A DNA stretch of 5,912 nucleotides from Nitrospirota bacterium (GCA_021788515.1 JAJYKN010000104.1:1-5912), one strand, 5' to 3'. Numbered from the stretch's first letter, positions 1-5,855 are shown. Numbers and translations are program-made. Notes: generated from the sequence alone by a model not told the origin.

Positions 1-1288
1 GGTCGGCGACCCGCTGGATCGGCGTCGTTGCGGTCTGCGCCCGCTCAACGATCCGCGCAATCTGCGCAAGGGTCGTATCCTGCCCTGTTTTCGTGACCCG
101 GACCAGGAGCGTACCAAGTCCGTTTATCGTCCCTCCGATCACGATCGTCCCCTTCGTCTTCTCCACGGCCCGGGATTCTCCCGTCACCAGCGATTCGTCC
201 ACTTCGGAACAACCTTTGAGGACCACGCCGTCCAGCGGGATTTTCTCACCGGGCCGCACCTCGAGCACATTTTCCTTCTTTACCAGTTCGTCTGCGGTCA
301 TCAGGCGGTCCTGCGCCCATACAACGCGCGCCTCTTTCGGCTGAAGCGCAAGCAGCGTGGTGACCGCGTCTGAAGCGGAACGCTTTGCCGAATTTTCGAG
401 ATATCTTCCCACCAGCACGAGCGTGATGATCATAGCAGCGGTGTCAAAATAGACTTCTCCGCCAACCACCATGGTATAAACGCTGAAGAGATACGCGGTG
501 ACTGCTCCGAGCGAAATCAGCACATCCACGTTGACCAGCCGGTTTCGCAGCCCTTGTACCGCCCCTTTCAGGAACGGCCGGCCGGAATAAAACAGCACCG
601 GCGTGCAAACGACGCAGGAAGCGGCCTGCAGCCAGTGTTTCATCTGAAGGTCCATTCCCTGAAAGTAGCCCGCATAGAGTCCGAAACTCAGCAGCATCAA
701 TTGCATGGAAAAGAAGAGCGCCGTGCCGAGCCGCAGCAAAAGGTCTTTATTCTGTTTCTGAAGCATTGCCTCGCGGCCTGATTGAGTATAGGGAGTTGCC
801 GCATAACCGATTGCGCGAAGACGGGAAAGAATGCGGCCTAGGTTCGTTTTTGTGCCGTCCCACCGGACCACGGCTCGATGCGTGGCGAAATTCACGCGGC
901 CCGAGACCACGCCGGGTGTCCGCTCCAGGATTTTTTCATTGAGCCACACGCAGGAAGCGCAGCGGATGCCGTCGATCATAAGGTCGGCTTGCTGAATGTC
1001 TTCGTCGCGTGGGACGGACGCTCCCCCTGTTTCAGACTCAATGAACGGCGGGCCTGCTTCCTGTCCGGCCGGAAAGCGAACGGCTTCGGGAATGCCAAAG
1101 GAGCGCCAGTCGCGTTTTTCATAAAAAGCCTGCAGCCCCTCCTCCCGGATCATCTCGTAAATCGCCCGGCAGGCATGACAGCAAAAAACCTTTTTCCCGG
1201 AAGGGCTGTCGGCATACACTGCCTCCCTGTCCGTTACGGAAAGAAGACAGTGATCGCAGGTCAAGAGGGTTGTCCGCACAATCGACAC
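1..1288 (-). CDS. ccoI: Copper-transporting P1B-type ATPase CcoI/FixI (N-terminal 429 residues; 3' end outside window)
   Basis: This is the N-terminal part of a heavy-metal P-type ATPase of the CcoI/FixI group, which moves copper across the inner membrane for cbb3 oxidase assembly. Translation gives an N-terminal Cys cluster (C11-x2-C14, then C36, C37, C40), resembling the putative metal-binding domain typical of this subgroup. A heavy-metal-associated domain follows (about 103-168) with the motif GIRCASC (C110, C113) and then VWLNE, as in FixI. Hydrophobic helices lie near 185-209, 219-235, 252-275 and 281-297. The actuator domain carries TGES at 369-372. The CPC membrane motif and the DKTGT phosphorylation site would be beyond the left edge. 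The start is GTG at 1288, directly after the ccoG stop, with GGGGAGGG at 1297-1304 as ribosome binding site. Family assignment is firm; copper specificity rests on family and operon context. Confidence 0.95.
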   Translation of the reverse strand, partial: MSIVRTTLLTCDHCLLSVTDREAVYADSPSGKKVFCCHACRAIYEMIREEGLQAFYEKRDWRSFGIPEAVRFPAGQEAGPPFIESETGGASVPRDEDIQQADLMIDGIRCASCVWLNEKILERTPGVVSGRVNFATHRAVVRWDGTKTNLGRILSRLRAIGYAATPYTQSGREAMLQKQNKDLLLRLGTALFFSMQLMLLSFGLYAGYFQGMDLQMKHWLQAASCVVCTPVLFYSGRPFLKGAVQGLRNRLVNVDVLISLGAVTAYLFSVYTMVVGGEVYFDTAAMIITLVLVGRYLENSAKRSASDAVTTLLALQPKEARVVWAQDRLMTADELVKKENVLEVRPGEKIPLDGVVLKGCSEVDESLVTGESRAVEKTKGTIVIGGTINGLGTLLVRVTKTGQDTTLAQIARIVERAQTATTPIQRVAD

Positions 1289-2536
1289 TTAAATTTCCCT
1301 CCCCTGTTCCGTTTGCTCCTGATAGATAAACGGGGCTTCCTGTTCGATCCGGATTTCACGCGACTCAACATTTTCAAGAATAAAACGAAGCTGGGTCGCG
1401 CGGTACGTGAGGTTTTTTCTTTTGACGAATACATAGGCTTTCATTTTTATGCTCGTATCAGGCGGCAGCAGGAACGGGTTGCTGAAGACGACCAGTTTTG
1501 CGTCTTTGACGCCTGAAATGCTGAGTTGGAAGACCCCCGGGTTCAAACTCCGGTTTTCAACAATCATTGAATAGGCATTCATAATACTGCCTGCATCATC
1601 CGTTTTGCGAAACGATTGGGGCTCATCGCGAAACACCCAGAAGTCCATCGGCACTCTGACGTAAATTTGATGGGCGAACAACACGGCAATAAAAGCAAGG
1701 GCGATCGAAAGCCCAACGACGCGGACACGCGCCCCCGTTTGCACGGAGCTTCCGGACCCCCGGAAATACCCGATGAGCGGAGCGTTCGTTTTTCCCTCGA
1801 ACTGCCGGCCGCAGGCGTCGATGCATTCGGCGCAGTTGATGCATTCCACCTGGAGACCGTCCCGGATGTCAATGCCCGCAGGACAGGACCGAACGCACGC
1901 CCAGCAGTCCTGGCACTCCTCTGCGCGTGCGCGGTCGAATGCGATGGTGAGGGTCTTGTCATCAAAAAAAGCGCTCTGGAACCTCGCATACGGGCAGACG
2001 GTTGCGCAGAATTTCCGGCGCACGAAGGCAAGGTCCAGGTAGATCAGGACGCTGAAAAAAAGCCACGACCCGAATGTCCAGGTCCCGAGAGTGTTATCCG
2101 TTATGTCCGCCAGCATGTCGTAGGGAGAGACGAAGTACCAGATAAGACTTGCTGCAACGATGATCGAAAAGGATGCGAGAAGGGCCTGTGAAAGACCAAG
2201 ACGCACCAGCCTGGGCGTTTTGAACCCCGAGGCCAGTCGTTCCAGCGCTGTCGAAAAATCGGAGAGGACCGTCTGGGGGCATGCCCAGCCGCACCAGAAA
2301 CGGCCGTAGAGAACGGTAAAAAGCATGATGCCGATGAAGAAGAATAAAAAGACGAGCAGAAAAAAATAGGCCTCACTGATCCAGAGGACAGAACCGAAAA
2401 AATAGAGTTTGAGCGACGGGACATCAAAGCGAAGGGCGCTCTCGCCGTGCACTCGTATGAACGGGAGCCCGAGCAGAAGCGCGGCCTGCAACCAGGCAAC
2501 GATGGTGCGCCGCGTCCGAAATGTCATGGTTTTCAT
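1289..2536 (-). CDS. ccoG: cbb3 oxidase assembly protein CcoG/FixG/RdxA (membrane ferredoxin)
   Basis: A 415-residue polytopic membrane protein with two 4Fe-4S motifs, required for cbb3 oxidase maturation. Family members have been linked to reduction of Cu(II) before copper delivery. Visible landmarks: a first helix at about 11-30, a second at about 55-77, the motif GRFWCGWACPQT (C82, C86), helices near 115-135 and 155-171, the motif FCATVCPYARFQ (C177, C181), and two ferredoxin clusters (C208, C211, C214, C218 and C232, C235, C238, C242). A last helix lies at about 271-290, followed by a soluble Ig-like C-terminal domain (about 300-405), as in FixG. It starts 6 bp after the ccoP stop. I see no good Shine-Dalgarno before the ATG at 2536, so translation probably depends on coupling to ccoP. 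It is a little shorter than many homologs, mainly at the N terminus. Confidence 0.96.
   Translation of the reverse strand: MKTMTFRTRRTIVAWLQAALLLGLPFIRVHGESALRFDVPSLKLYFFGSVLWISEAYFFLLVFLFFFIGIMLFTVLYGRFWCGWACPQTVLSDFSTALERLASGFKTPRLVRLGLSQALLASFSIIVAASLIWYFVSPYDMLADITDNTLGTWTFGSWLFFSVLIYLDLAFVRRKFCATVCPYARFQSAFFDDKTLTIAFDRARAEECQDCWACVRSCPAGIDIRDGLQVECINCAECIDACGRQFEGKTNAPLIGYFRGSGSSVQTGARVRVVGLSIALAFIAVLFAHQIYVRVPMDFWVFRDEPQSFRKTDDAGSIMNAYSMIVENRSLNPGVFQLSISGVKDAKLVVFSNPFLLPPDTSIKMKAYVFVKRKNLTYRATQLRFILENVESREIRIEQEAPFIYQEQTEQGREI
1297..1304 (-). promoter_or_regulatory. Ribosome binding site fixing the GTG start of ccoI
   Basis: GGGGAGGG on the minus strand lies 8 nt before the GTG codon at 1286-1288, inside the last codons of ccoG. 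Because ccoG ends with TAA at 1289-1291, this site supports a GTG start directly following that stop, and so tight translational coupling of the two genes. Confidence 0.75.
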
Positions 2537-2542
2537 GCTGAA

Positions 2543-3019
2543 CTACTTCGTGTGGCGGAAAGCCACATAGTGGGCCACGTCGCGGACCTTTTCCGGGCCG
2601 AGCTGCTTTCCGAACGCAGGCATGCCGTTCGGAGTGCCGTCGTGGATTACGCGCATGTGGTCGGCGAGCGTGCCGCCATAGATGAATTTGGGACCGGTCA
2701 GCGCCGGCCCGATGCCGCCTTCGAGATTTTCACCGTGGCACATGGCGCAATTGGTCTTATAGATCGCAAGCCCCTCGTTGTTCACGTCCACCGGCCCTTC
2801 GGATGCCACTTCCTTTGCCTCATGTGTCGCGCTGGCCTGTTTCAAGACCTCCATGCTTTGCTGGTATTGTTTTGATTGCGTCCATCCGCTGCTTTGGGGC
2901 AAAAAAAGATAAAGGTAATACAGCCCGGAGACCGCGAGGCCGATGAACAGAATCATCATGCCCAAAGGCATCCTCGATTTCCCTTCTTTTCGTTCTTCTA
3001 TGCCGTCATATTCGCCCAT
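2543..3019 (-). CDS. ccoP: cbb3 oxidase subunit III, short mono-heme CcoP
   Basis: A 158-residue cytochrome c subunit of the oxidase that would accept electrons from periplasmic donors. The N terminus MGEYDGIEE matches the conserved start of CcoP (FixP N-terminal region). One membrane helix follows (about 19-40), then a charged linker, then a single cytochrome c domain (about 81-158) with heme motif C91-AM-C94-H95 and a likely axial ligand Met133 in NGMPAFG. Standard CcoP has two such domains and is close to twice this length; the stop codon (TAG, 2543-2545) follows one complete domain, so this does not look like a frameshift. The frame is open upstream to 3112, but GGGAG at 3026-3030 and the conserved MGEYDGIEE support the start at 3019. 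It lies 55 bp after ccoQ and 6 bp before ccoG. Confidence 0.92.
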   Translation of the reverse strand: MGEYDGIEERKEGKSRMPLGMMILFIGLAVSGLYYLYLFLPQSSGWTQSKQYQQSMEVLKQASATHEAKEVASEGPVDVNNEGLAIYKTNCAMCHGENLEGGIGPALTGPKFIYGGTLADHMRVIHDGTPNGMPAFGKQLGPEKVRDVAHYVAFRHTK

Positions 3020-3025
3020 GATCGT

Positions 3026-3030
3026 CTCCC
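3026..3030 (-). promoter_or_regulatory. Ribosome binding site fixing the ccoP start
   Basis: GGGAG on the minus strand lies 6 nt before the ATG at 3017-3019. It supports the shorter start over in-frame upstream ATG codons (such as the one at 3112), which would overlap the ccoQ coding region and add residues unlike any CcoP N terminus. Confidence 0.65.
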
Positions 3031-3074
3031 GGCGTTCAACAACATCCATCCCGCGGCAGCTCCGATGCCGGCTG

Positions 3075-3215
3075 TTAATCGTCATCCAGCATCCGGTACT
3101 TCGGCTCCTCAACCGTCTTTTTCCGTTTGTCGCGGAAATAGTATACCGTGATGCCCATCAAAACAACGACGAGCACAGTCGTAAACCCGAAATACAGCCA
3201 CGCTCTCCATGCCAT
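3075..3215 (-). CDS. ccoQ: cbb3 oxidase small subunit CcoQ (46 aa)
   Basis: A very short gene encoding 46 residues, MAWRAWLYFG through EEPKYRMLDDD. One membrane helix (about 5-27, from YFGFTTVLVV to TVYYF) is followed by a basic stretch (RDKRKKT) and an acidic tail. The ending VEEPKYRMLDDD is characteristic of CcoQ/FixQ. The subunit is not catalytic; in studied systems it stabilises association of CcoP with the CcoNO core. The ATG at 3213-3215 lies 4 bp after the ccoO stop, and an AAGGAG near the end of ccoO (13 nt upstream, rather long spacing) could serve as ribosome binding site. Position between ccoO and ccoP is the canonical order. The overlapping ATG 5 nt downstream is in another frame and gives no such motif. 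Confidence 0.9.
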   Translation of the reverse strand: MAWRAWLYFGFTTVLVVVLMGITVYYFRDKRKKTVEEPKYRMLDDD

Positions 3216-3219
3216 GCCG

Positions 3220-3789
3220 TTATTTTAACTCCTTGCCGAGCCTTGTAAGATACGCTACCAGCGCGTCCATTTCCGTTTTGCCCGCCAGCGCCTGCATATC
3301 TGCAGTCGCATAAGGATAGCCCAGGACGCGCATTTTCTTTTCCGTATACGACGTATCGAGTTTTCTCTCATTAAGCCACGCGTACGCGGGCATGTTCGAA
3401 TCCCGGTACATGCTGCGGGGATCTTTCAAGTGCAGATAATGCCATGCCGCCGGATATTTTGCACCGACACGCGCAAGGTCAGGTCCGGTGCGCCTGGAAC
3501 CCCACAGATGCGGCCGGTCGATGGCCGATTCTTCAATTTTCGACGGAGGGCCGTAACGGGCCGTTTCGAACGGGAGAGGACGCACGGTCTGAGTATGGCA
3601 ATTGTTGCAGCCTTCGCGGATATAGATATCTCTTCCTTCCACTTCCAGCGGTTTATAAGGGATCACCTTTTCTACTGACGGAGTTGCTGTTCCCAGAAAG
3701 AGCGGGATAAATGTGGTGAAAAGCGTTCCCGCCAGGATCGTCAGCGTCGCCAGGACAATGAAGACTACCGGCCGTTTATCGACGTTCAT
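3220..3789 (-). CDS. ccoO: cbb3 oxidase subunit II, mono-heme cytochrome c CcoO/FixO
   Basis: A 189-residue membrane-anchored cytochrome c that relays electrons to the heme b of CcoN. One N-terminal helix (about 8-33) leads to a periplasmic domain with heme motif C61-NN-C64-H65 in the segment REGCNNCHTQTVRP. The conserved CcoO signatures RYGPPSKIEES, DRPHLWGSRRTGPDLARVG and DPRSMYRDSNMPAYAWL follow, the last supplying the probable axial Met133. The frame extends upstream to an ATG at 3828, but the ATG at 3789 has GGAGGAG 6 nt before it and yields the normal family N terminus. The length is slightly below the roughly 200 residues usual for CcoO. It follows ccoN after 83 bp and precedes ccoQ by 4 bp. 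Confidence 0.97.
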   Translation of the reverse strand: MNVDKRPVVFIVLATLTILAGTLFTTFIPLFLGTATPSVEKVIPYKPLEVEGRDIYIREGCNNCHTQTVRPLPFETARYGPPSKIEESAIDRPHLWGSRRTGPDLARVGAKYPAAWHYLHLKDPRSMYRDSNMPAYAWLNERKLDTSYTEKKMRVLGYPYATADMQALAGKTEMDALVAYLTRLGKELK

Positions 3790-3795
3790 AGGCAA

Positions 3796-3802
3796 CTCCT
3801 CC
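3796..3802 (-). promoter_or_regulatory. Ribosome binding site fixing the ccoO start
   Basis: GGAGGAG on the minus strand lies 6 nt before the ATG at 3787-3789. It is the strongest Shine-Dalgarno in the operon. It rules against the in-frame ATG at 3828, which has no comparable site and would add 13 residues not typical of CcoO. Confidence 0.8.
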
Positions 3803-3853
3803 GGGCTACCATGTGGAACAATACGCATAAAATGCAGGAGGCGATCTTCACAC

Positions 3854-3870
3854 CATGACTTTGCATCATG
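3854..3870. repeat. Small inverted repeat in the ccoN-ccoO spacer
   Basis: The spacer between the ccoN stop and the ccoO start (3790-3872) contains CATGA and TCATG arms separated by 7 nt, directly after the ccoN stop codon. In the mRNA it could form a 5-bp stem. It has no U-tract, so it is not a convincing terminator. It might mark a processing or stability element between the two cistrons, or be chance. Apart from the ccoO ribosome binding site I see nothing else convincing in this spacer. Confidence 0.3.
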
Positions 3871-3872
3871 CG

Positions 3873-5312
3873 CTAAGCTGTCTGCGCCGCATCGCGCTCT
3901 TGTATCTTCTCCAGGGCTGGAGCATTCTTGATCGTCTTATAGATATTAAAGACAAAGACCAAGAACCCGGCAAAGAAAATGACGCCTCCCACGGTCCGCA
4001 TATTCCAGAACGGGTAATTTGGCGCAAGGGTCTGTATGAAGTTGGGGTAGACAAGGCTGCCGTCATGGTCCATTGCCTGCCACATCGCTCCCTGGCGAAT
4101 ACCGGTTATCCACATGGTGACTGAATAGATGAGCTGCCCCACCAGCACCAGCCAGAAATGCAGGTTTGCCAGTTTGATGCTGTACACCTCCGTGTTGTAG
4201 ATGCGGGGGACCATGTAGTACATGCCTGCGGACAACGTCATGGTCAGCCACCCCATGGTCCCCATATGCACATGGCCGGGCACCCAGTCGGTGTAATGAA
4301 TGAGTGCGCTGAAGGCCCGGATCGCCTGGCTCGGCCCCTGGATCGTCTGCAAACCGTAGAAGGTAATACCGAGAACGATGAACTTGACCAGGTAGTTCGA
4401 CCGCATCTGTTCCCATTGCCCCTGCATCGTGCCGTACCCGTTAATGACCGACGCCCACGACGGCGCTATCAGGAAAATGCTGAAGGCAATAGCCACGGTC
4501 TGGATCCAATCCGGAAGCGGAGTGTAGATCAAATGGTGCGCTCCGGTCCACAGATAAGCGAAGACCAGTGCCCAGAAGCCGATAATGGAAAGCCGGTGGC
4601 TGTAAAGCGGCGCTTGCGTCGCTTTCGGAAGAAGATAGTAGAAAACGGCGAGGGGAAGCGTCGTAAAAACAAAGGCGACCGCGTTATGTCCGAACCACCA
4701 CTGCACATTCGCGTCATTGGCCCCCGCGTAGATCGGATAGGACTTGAATAAGGAGACCGGGACCGATATGTTGTTTCCGATGTACACGATGGCAACGCCG
4801 ACGATTGTCGCCAAAATATACCAGAGCGAAACGTACATCTGCTCTTCCTTGCGCTTCATGATCGTACCGATGATATTGATCGAAAACATGACCCAGAGGA
4901 TCACGACGCCTATATCGAGCGGCCACTCCAGCTCCGAATATTCCTTGCTCTGGTTCATGCCGGCAAAAAGGGAAAGTGCGGCGAGCACGATGGCGACGTT
5001 GAAAAAGTAAAGCGTGACCCGGGCGAGTCCCGGGAACGCGAGGCGTGTCCTGCAAAGCCGCTGAACAAGGAAGAAGAACAGGCTGAAGGCCGCGGGCACG
5101 GTAAACCCGTAGATGACCGCGTTTGTGTGGACCGGCCGGAGCCTTCCGTAGGTAAACCAGGGAGGAATATTGAATGAGGGGTAGACAAGCTGGAGAGAGA
5201 TCAACAGTCCGACGACAAGCCCTACGATCCCCCAGAACAAAGATGAAATCGCAAATCCCTTTATTGCACGATAGTCGTACTGAGCATCCTGCCTCATAGG
5301 GTGAACTCCCAT
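3873..5312 (-). CDS. ccoN: cbb3-type cytochrome c oxidase catalytic subunit I CcoN/FixN
   Basis: A 479-residue multi-helix (about 12) inner-membrane protein that reduces O2 to water at a heme b3-CuB centre. Visible ligands: low-spin heme b His62 (RPVHTNAVIYGF) and His349; heme b3 His347 (VPGHVHMGTMGW); CuB ligands His209 (WWFGHNAV), His259 and His260 (GAHHLIY); and Tyr253 (FAYLW), at the position of the His-Tyr cross-link typical of cbb3 oxidases. Other family segments are KEYSELEWP (123-131), SYPIYAGANDANVQWW (191-206) and YSHRLS (237-242). Residue 325 is Gln in TIQGPSQA where proteobacterial CcoN has Glu in a FEGP motif. Two starts are possible: ATG at 5312 (preceded by AGGA, 6 nt) and ATG at 5297 (preceded by GGGAG, 8 nt); the choice changes only five residues. 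It starts 23 bp after rrf2. Confidence 0.98.
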   Translation of the reverse strand: MGVHPMRQDAQYDYRAIKGFAISSLFWGIVGLVVGLLISLQLVYPSFNIPPWFTYGRLRPVHTNAVIYGFTVPAAFSLFFFLVQRLCRTRLAFPGLARVTLYFFNVAIVLAALSLFAGMNQSKEYSELEWPLDIGVVILWVMFSINIIGTIMKRKEEQMYVSLWYILATIVGVAIVYIGNNISVPVSLFKSYPIYAGANDANVQWWFGHNAVAFVFTTLPLAVFYYLLPKATQAPLYSHRLSIIGFWALVFAYLWTGAHHLIYTPLPDWIQTVAIAFSIFLIAPSWASVINGYGTMQGQWEQMRSNYLVKFIVLGITFYGLQTIQGPSQAIRAFSALIHYTDWVPGHVHMGTMGWLTMTLSAGMYYMVPRIYNTEVYSIKLANLHFWLVLVGQLIYSVTMWITGIRQGAMWQAMDHDGSLVYPNFIQTLAPNYPFWNMRTVGGVIFFAGFLVFVFNIYKTIKNAPALEKIQERDAAQTA

Positions 5313-5335
5313 CGTGGTTCCTGAAACGCGTGAGA

Positions 5336-5743
5336 TCAGACTTTCTGTTTTGACAGATCTTCGAAATTCGCCTTTTTAAGCGTGTCCGTCACCTTGGACT
5401 GGACGTTCGCCCAGAGCAGCGTCGTGGGACAGTGTTTTGCGAAGCCGCATTTCTTTTTGTCGGCGAGGCAGAGATTGATATAGAGTTTGCCTTCGATGGC
5501 TTCGAGAACATCAAGCACCGTGATCTCACGGGATTGTTTTGCGAGCGAGAATCCGCCCTTTACTCCGCGGTAGGAACGTACGATCTTGGCCTTGACGAGT
5601 TTCTGGAGTATCTTGGCGAGGAAGCTTCTGGGGATTTTGTACTCCTCAGAAATTTCATTGATGAAGCTTACTTTCTTAAACGGCTGCCGGGAAAGATACA
5701 ACACACTTCGAATCCCGTAATCGCTTTCACGAGTAACTTGCAT
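5336..5743 (-). CDS. Rrf2-family transcriptional regulator, probably Fe-S cluster sensing
   Basis: A 135-residue winged-helix regulator of the Rrf2 family (relatives IscR, NsrR, RsrR, CymR). The start MQVTRESDYGIRSVLYLS is typical. A helix-turn-helix lies at about 25-55 (ISEEYKIPRSFLAKILQKL) with the conserved wing GVKGGFSLAK (60-69) and the segment ITVLDVLEAIEG (74-85). Three cysteines, C92, C99 and C105, have spacing like the cluster ligands of IscR and NsrR, so an Fe-S cofactor is likely. Asp8 matches the position of an extra ligand reported in one NsrR. The ligand sensed (Fe-S status, redox, NO) cannot be read from the sequence. It is first in the operon, 23 bp before ccoN, and probably controls both itself and the oxidase. 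No Shine-Dalgarno stands at normal distance from the ATG. Confidence 0.94.
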   Translation of the reverse strand: MQVTRESDYGIRSVLYLSRQPFKKVSFINEISEEYKIPRSFLAKILQKLVKAKIVRSYRGVKGGFSLAKQSREITVLDVLEAIEGKLYINLCLADKKKCGFAKHCPTTLLWANVQSKVTDTLKKANFEDLSKQKV

Positions 5744-5760
5744 GTATTTAGTATATCCAT
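5742..5760. promoter_or_regulatory. Candidate operator: imperfect palindrome over the -10 element and rrf2 start
   Basis: The 19-bp sequence ATGTATTTAGTATATCCAT pairs at 7 of 9 positions around a central G at 5751. It covers the whole -10 hexamer and part of the rrf2 start codon, where bound Rrf2 protein would block RNA polymerase. AT-rich palindromes of this quality can occur by chance, so this is a candidate placed by position, not a match to a known Rrf2 site that I can verify. Confidence 0.35.
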
Positions 5761-5777
5761 CTCCGGGCCGATGTCAA
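5750..5777 (-). promoter_or_regulatory. Sigma70-like promoter of the rrf2-ccoNOQPGI operon
   Basis: On the minus strand TTGACA (5772-5777) is a perfect -35 and TATACT (5750-5755) a five-of-six -10, separated by 16 bp. It is the only strong promoter I find ahead of the operon. The -10 ends 6 bp before the rrf2 ATG, so the predicted transcription start falls on or next to the A of that codon. Confidence 0.75.
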
Positions 5778-5810
5778 GTACGATGGCAAGCTTTTTCCTA
5801 TCAGGTGAAG

Positions 5811-5828
5811 CTCTTGACGCTCTTGACG
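5811..5828. repeat. Tandem 9-bp repeat CTCTTGACG x2 in the divergent intergenic region
   Basis: Two perfect adjacent copies of CTCTTGACG occupy 5811-5819 and 5820-5828; the second runs into TGACGTCA (5824-5831), a perfect 8-bp palindrome. The same core also occurs in inverted orientation as GTCAAG at 5773-5778, inside the -35 region of the rrf2 promoter. The array may be an activator or repressor site for either divergent gene, or duplicated -35 elements. Confidence 0.45.
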
Positions 5829-5842
5829 TCAGTTGTTAAATT
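5814..5842 (+). promoter_or_regulatory. Possible rightward promoter (TTGACG-17-TAAATT)
   Basis: TTGACG (5814-5819) and TAAATT (5837-5842) are 17 bp apart and match consensus at 5/6 and 4/6. Transcription from here would begin near 5849 and give the rightward gene a leader of about 34 nt containing its ribosome binding site. It competes with the extended -10 site described separately. Confidence 0.35.
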
Positions 5843-5855
5843 GCCGCGATTGTTG

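Noticed and set aside
878..1516. Long plus-strand open frame of 212 codons across ccoI and ccoG
   Set aside because: It lies antisense to two clearly recognisable genes, spans their junction, has no family-like motif and no ribosome binding site that I could support.
1616..2191. Plus-strand open frame of 191 codons opposite ccoG
   Set aside because: It is antisense to the ferredoxin region of ccoG, its composition follows that of the opposite strand, and no domain is recognisable.
2543..3112. Longer ccoP starting at 3112
   Set aside because: It would overlap ccoQ and add residues unlike CcoP. The ATG at 3019 has GGGAG at the right distance and starts the conserved YDGIEE segment.
3220..3828. 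Longer ccoO starting at 3828
   Set aside because: The ATG at 3789 has a near-perfect ribosome binding site and gives the normal CcoO N terminus.
3786..3869. 27-codon minus-strand open frame in the ccoN-ccoO spacer, its TGA overlapping the ccoO ATG
   Set aside because: The overlap suggested a coupling leader peptide, but there is no ribosome binding site before its ATG codons and the peptide resembles nothing known. Chance is the simpler explanation.
4158..4751. Plus-strand open frame of 197 codons opposite ccoN
   Set aside because: The His, Arg and Pro-rich translation is an antisense artefact of the membrane-protein gene on the other strand.
3873..5312. Nitric oxide reductase instead of a cbb3 oxidase
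   Set aside because: The distantly related NorB shares the histidines, but Tyr253 at the cross-link position and the adjoining ccoO, ccoQ, ccoP, ccoG and ccoI genes identify an oxygen reductase.
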